A DNA stretch of 64,000 nucleotides from Rickettsiales bacterium Ac37b. GTDB taxonomy: Bacteria; Pseudomonadota; Alphaproteobacteria; Rickettsiales; Arcanibacteraceae. Where the stretch lies: the NCBI GenBank assembly GCA_000746585.2, contig CP009217.2, forward strand, positions 660,662 through 724,661, given 5' to 3'. Below are positions 62,546 through 64,000 of this stretch, piece by piece (the first letter of the stretch is position 1; each line of letters begins with the position of its first letter). The translations under genes and the position numbers were made by a program. Under the pieces are notes generated by a model. It worked only from the letters and a program-made list of their open reading frames with translations, was not told the DNA's origin and did not search any database.

Positions 62546-62650
62546 TATATTCTCTTGATTTGAATTAGCTATGCGTCACTCTTCGCTAACCTAACAAAAA
62601 GTAGGCGAGCCAAGAGTAACAACGTCCCGTATTCAAATCAATTTACTATA
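62546..62650. repeat. Chimeric M1/M3-like MITE
   Basis: The left arm TATTCTCTTGATTTGAATTAGC and centre CTAACCTAACAAAAAGTAGG are M1-like, while the right end CAAATCAATTTACTATA is the M3 form; the left end is preceded by TTAATTTACTATA. It fills most of the rpmA-folP gap. Confidence 0.7.
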
Positions 62651-62659
62651 TATTGTAGT

Positions 62660-63475
62660 TTAATCAAATAAATGAGTAGCAACTGCTATCGCTCTTTTAT
62701 TAGCCCATACATTATGTACTCTTAAATAATGTATATTTTGCAAACTTAAATAGGCTGATACCATACAAGTCTCAATATCACGATCGAATGCCTTAGCATT
62801 TGTAATAGAGCTAAAAAATGATTTACGTGAATGTCCTATTAATATTTCTAGTCCTAATTGAAAAAATTCTTTAATATTTTTAATCAATAATAAAGATTGT
62901 TTGCTTGTTTTACCAAAACCTATACCAGGGTCGAAAATAATTTGTTCTTTTTTAATTCCTTGGGCTATTAATTGTTCTATCTTTTTTTGCGCCCATTGCA
63001 TAACTAGAGATACCGCATCTTCATTTTCGGGTAATGTAATTCCTTGCCTAACTGGAACACCCAAATTATGGTTAAGCACTACTTTTACTCTATTATCTGC
63101 AATCAATTGTTGCATGGCTTGAGTATTACATCCTGATACGTCATTAATCCAATCAATGTTATAGTTTAAAGCTAACGCAGCAGTTTCAGGATGGTAAGTA
63201 TCTACACTTAGTAACACTTTACTATTGTGAAATTGTGATTTAAACAATTTTAAAACTGGTTCTAATTTTAACCATTCTTCTTGATAAGTTAAAGCTGTAG
63301 CTCCAGGACGCGTAGATTCCGCACCTATATCAATAATATCAACTCCTTCTAAAATTAACTCTTCTATGCGCCTAATGGCTGAATCTATATTTACGTATTT
63401 TCCCCCATCGGAAAAGGAATCATGTGTAATGTTTAATATACCTACTAACTTAATGCGATGATTTTGTTCTAACAT
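62660..63475 (-). CDS. folP: Dihydropteroate synthase
   Basis: Joins p-aminobenzoate to the pterin pyrophosphate. 271 residues from ATG 63475, which has AAGGT 7 nt upstream; an in-frame ATG at 63496 is also possible. Motifs: LVGILNITHDSFSDGGKYV, IDIGAESTRPGATALTYQEEW, LLSVDTYHPETAALAL, INDVSG, IIFDPGIGFGKTSKQSL, LIGHSRKSFF and DIETCMVSAYLSLQNIHYLRVHNV. Pterin-binding residues appear intact. It overlaps the plsY end by 26 nt. Confidence 0.93.
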   Translation of the reverse strand: MLEQNHRIKLVGILNITHDSFSDGGKYVNIDSAIRRIEELILEGVDIIDIGAESTRPGATALTYQEEWLKLEPVLKLFKSQFHNSKVLLSVDTYHPETAALALNYNIDWINDVSGCNTQAMQQLIADNRVKVVLNHNLGVPVRQGITLPENEDAVSLVMQWAQKKIEQLIAQGIKKEQIIFDPGIGFGKTSKQSLLLIKNIKEFFQLGLEILIGHSRKSFFSSITNAKAFDRDIETCMVSAYLSLQNIHYLRVHNVWANKRAIAVATHLFD

Positions 63476-64000
63476 CAATCTTACCTTCTGTACCATTTAA
63501 TAATCTAGTAATATTACTACGATGCTTAATAATAACTATAGATGACACAAATAATATAGTGATAAAGGAGCCATCGTTAGGTAAAAACATTAATGTTACC
63601 ACCGGTAATAAGGCAAATGCTATAATAGCTGATAAAGAAGAAATACGTGTAGCACAAAATGTTATTAACCAAGCAATTATTCCAATTATACCTAAAATAT
63701 AATTATAGGCTAAAAAAGAAGCTAATGCTGTTGCAACTCCTTTTCCACCTTTCCCCTTCAACCACACTGGAAATATATGCCCTACAATTACAGCAATCAT
63801 CGATAATTTTAAAATAACATCATCAGCAATGAGTCTTTTTACTAATATAACCACAATTATACCCTTTAACATATCTAAAGATAATGTAATTAAACCCAAA
63901 GTTTTACCTGCAACCCTTAAAACATTTGTGGCCCCTATATTACCGGAGCCATGAGACCTAATATCCTTAATTCCCACTAATTTAGCTATTACTAATCCAA
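63450..64000 (-). CDS. plsY: Acyl-phosphate:glycerol-3-phosphate acyltransferase, 5' end beyond the window
   Basis: Transfers acyl from acyl-phosphate to the sn-1 position of glycerol-3-phosphate, the first step of phospholipid synthesis. The frame is open to the window edge, reading GLVIAKLVGIKDIRSHGSGNIGATNVLRVAGK; the GSGNIGATN motif is diagnostic. Other motifs are VIVGHIFPVWLKGKGGKGVATALASFL and the late KHRSNITRLLNGTEGKI (family H.xNIxRL.xGxE). About the first 20 residues are missing. An internal GTG at 63977 is not the real start. Uses the product of GpsA. Confidence 0.93.
   Translation of the reverse strand, partial: GLVIAKLVGIKDIRSHGSGNIGATNVLRVAGKTLGLITLSLDMLKGIIVVILVKRLIADDVILKLSMIAVIVGHIFPVWLKGKGGKGVATALASFLAYNYILGIIGIIAWLITFCATRISSLSAIIAFALLPVVTLMFLPNDGSFITILFVSSIVIIKHRSNITRLLNGTEGKIDVRTKSSH

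Overview
The window is AT-rich chromosome of an obligately host-associated alphaproteobacterium, almost certainly a member of the order Rickettsiales. Supporting signs are a virB8-virB9-virB10-virB11-virD4 type IV secretion block, a proton-translocating transhydrogenase split into three subunits, ALA synthase (the C4 heme route), a TlyC-type CBS protein, an ankyrin-repeat protein, a eukaryotic-type IleS, GTA/phage-like terminase genes standing alone, and many short mobile repeats in intergenic space. The family within the order cannot be fixed from this sequence. The gene content is richer than in typical Rickettsia: biotin genes bioC and bioD, pyrF, folC/folP/5-FCL, a full-length Rel/Spo protein, a phasin and a complete sulfate-type ABC transporter.

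Layout. 1-2862: bioC, bioD, ctaA and hemA (partial) as one minus-strand block. 2866-4916: three copies of an unrecognised paralogous family, the middle one broken. 5216-8073: pntAA-pntAB-pntB, with a strongly diverged catalytic domain. 8217-18437: an unknown protein, an OmpW-like porin, a polar amino-acid ABC transporter (glnHPQ-like), 5-formyl-THF cyclo-ligase, rsh, a PCu(A)C copper chaperone, an atypical response regulator divergent from ribA, and a BON-domain lipoprotein. 18748-27583: YihY, the T4SS operon, tlyC-ybeY-phoH. 27855-30764: a histone-H1-like protein and a terminase pair. 30947-33420: yidC-yidD-rnpA-rpmH. 33524-37609: MscS, an IS630-type element sandwiched between MITEs, an ankyrin protein and an interrupted unknown gene. 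37697-41486: cysPTWA-like sulfate transporter. 41994-43295: a putative CE-clan cysteine protease/deubiquitinase effector. 43895-57214: lpdA, a DMT transporter, an unknown polytopic membrane protein, ileS, gpsA, prmC, tRNA-Ile, an unknown paralog pair, a COQ10-like protein with lipA, holB and tRNA-Arg. 57338-64000: a frameshifted KP/E-rich repeat protein, phasin, folC, pyrF, rplU-rpmA, folP and plsY (partial).

The strongest structural theme is a superfamily of about 105-bp non-autonomous elements (called here M1, M2 and M3). They have TATAGT...ACTATA ends and a central CCTAC...GTAGG stem-loop, and some ends match the terminal inverted repeats of the resident IS630-type element at 34645-35581. 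A second, unrelated 168-bp inverted-repeat element (R4) has three copies, and an 81-bp one (R5) is seen once. The most interesting protein-level observations are loss of catalytic residues in the transhydrogenase alpha-1 subunit, the CE-clan protease signature at 41994-43295, the degraded paralog array at 2866-4916 and the frameshifted duplicated-domain repeat protein at 57338-58613. All functional calls are from reading motifs by eye; no database search was run.
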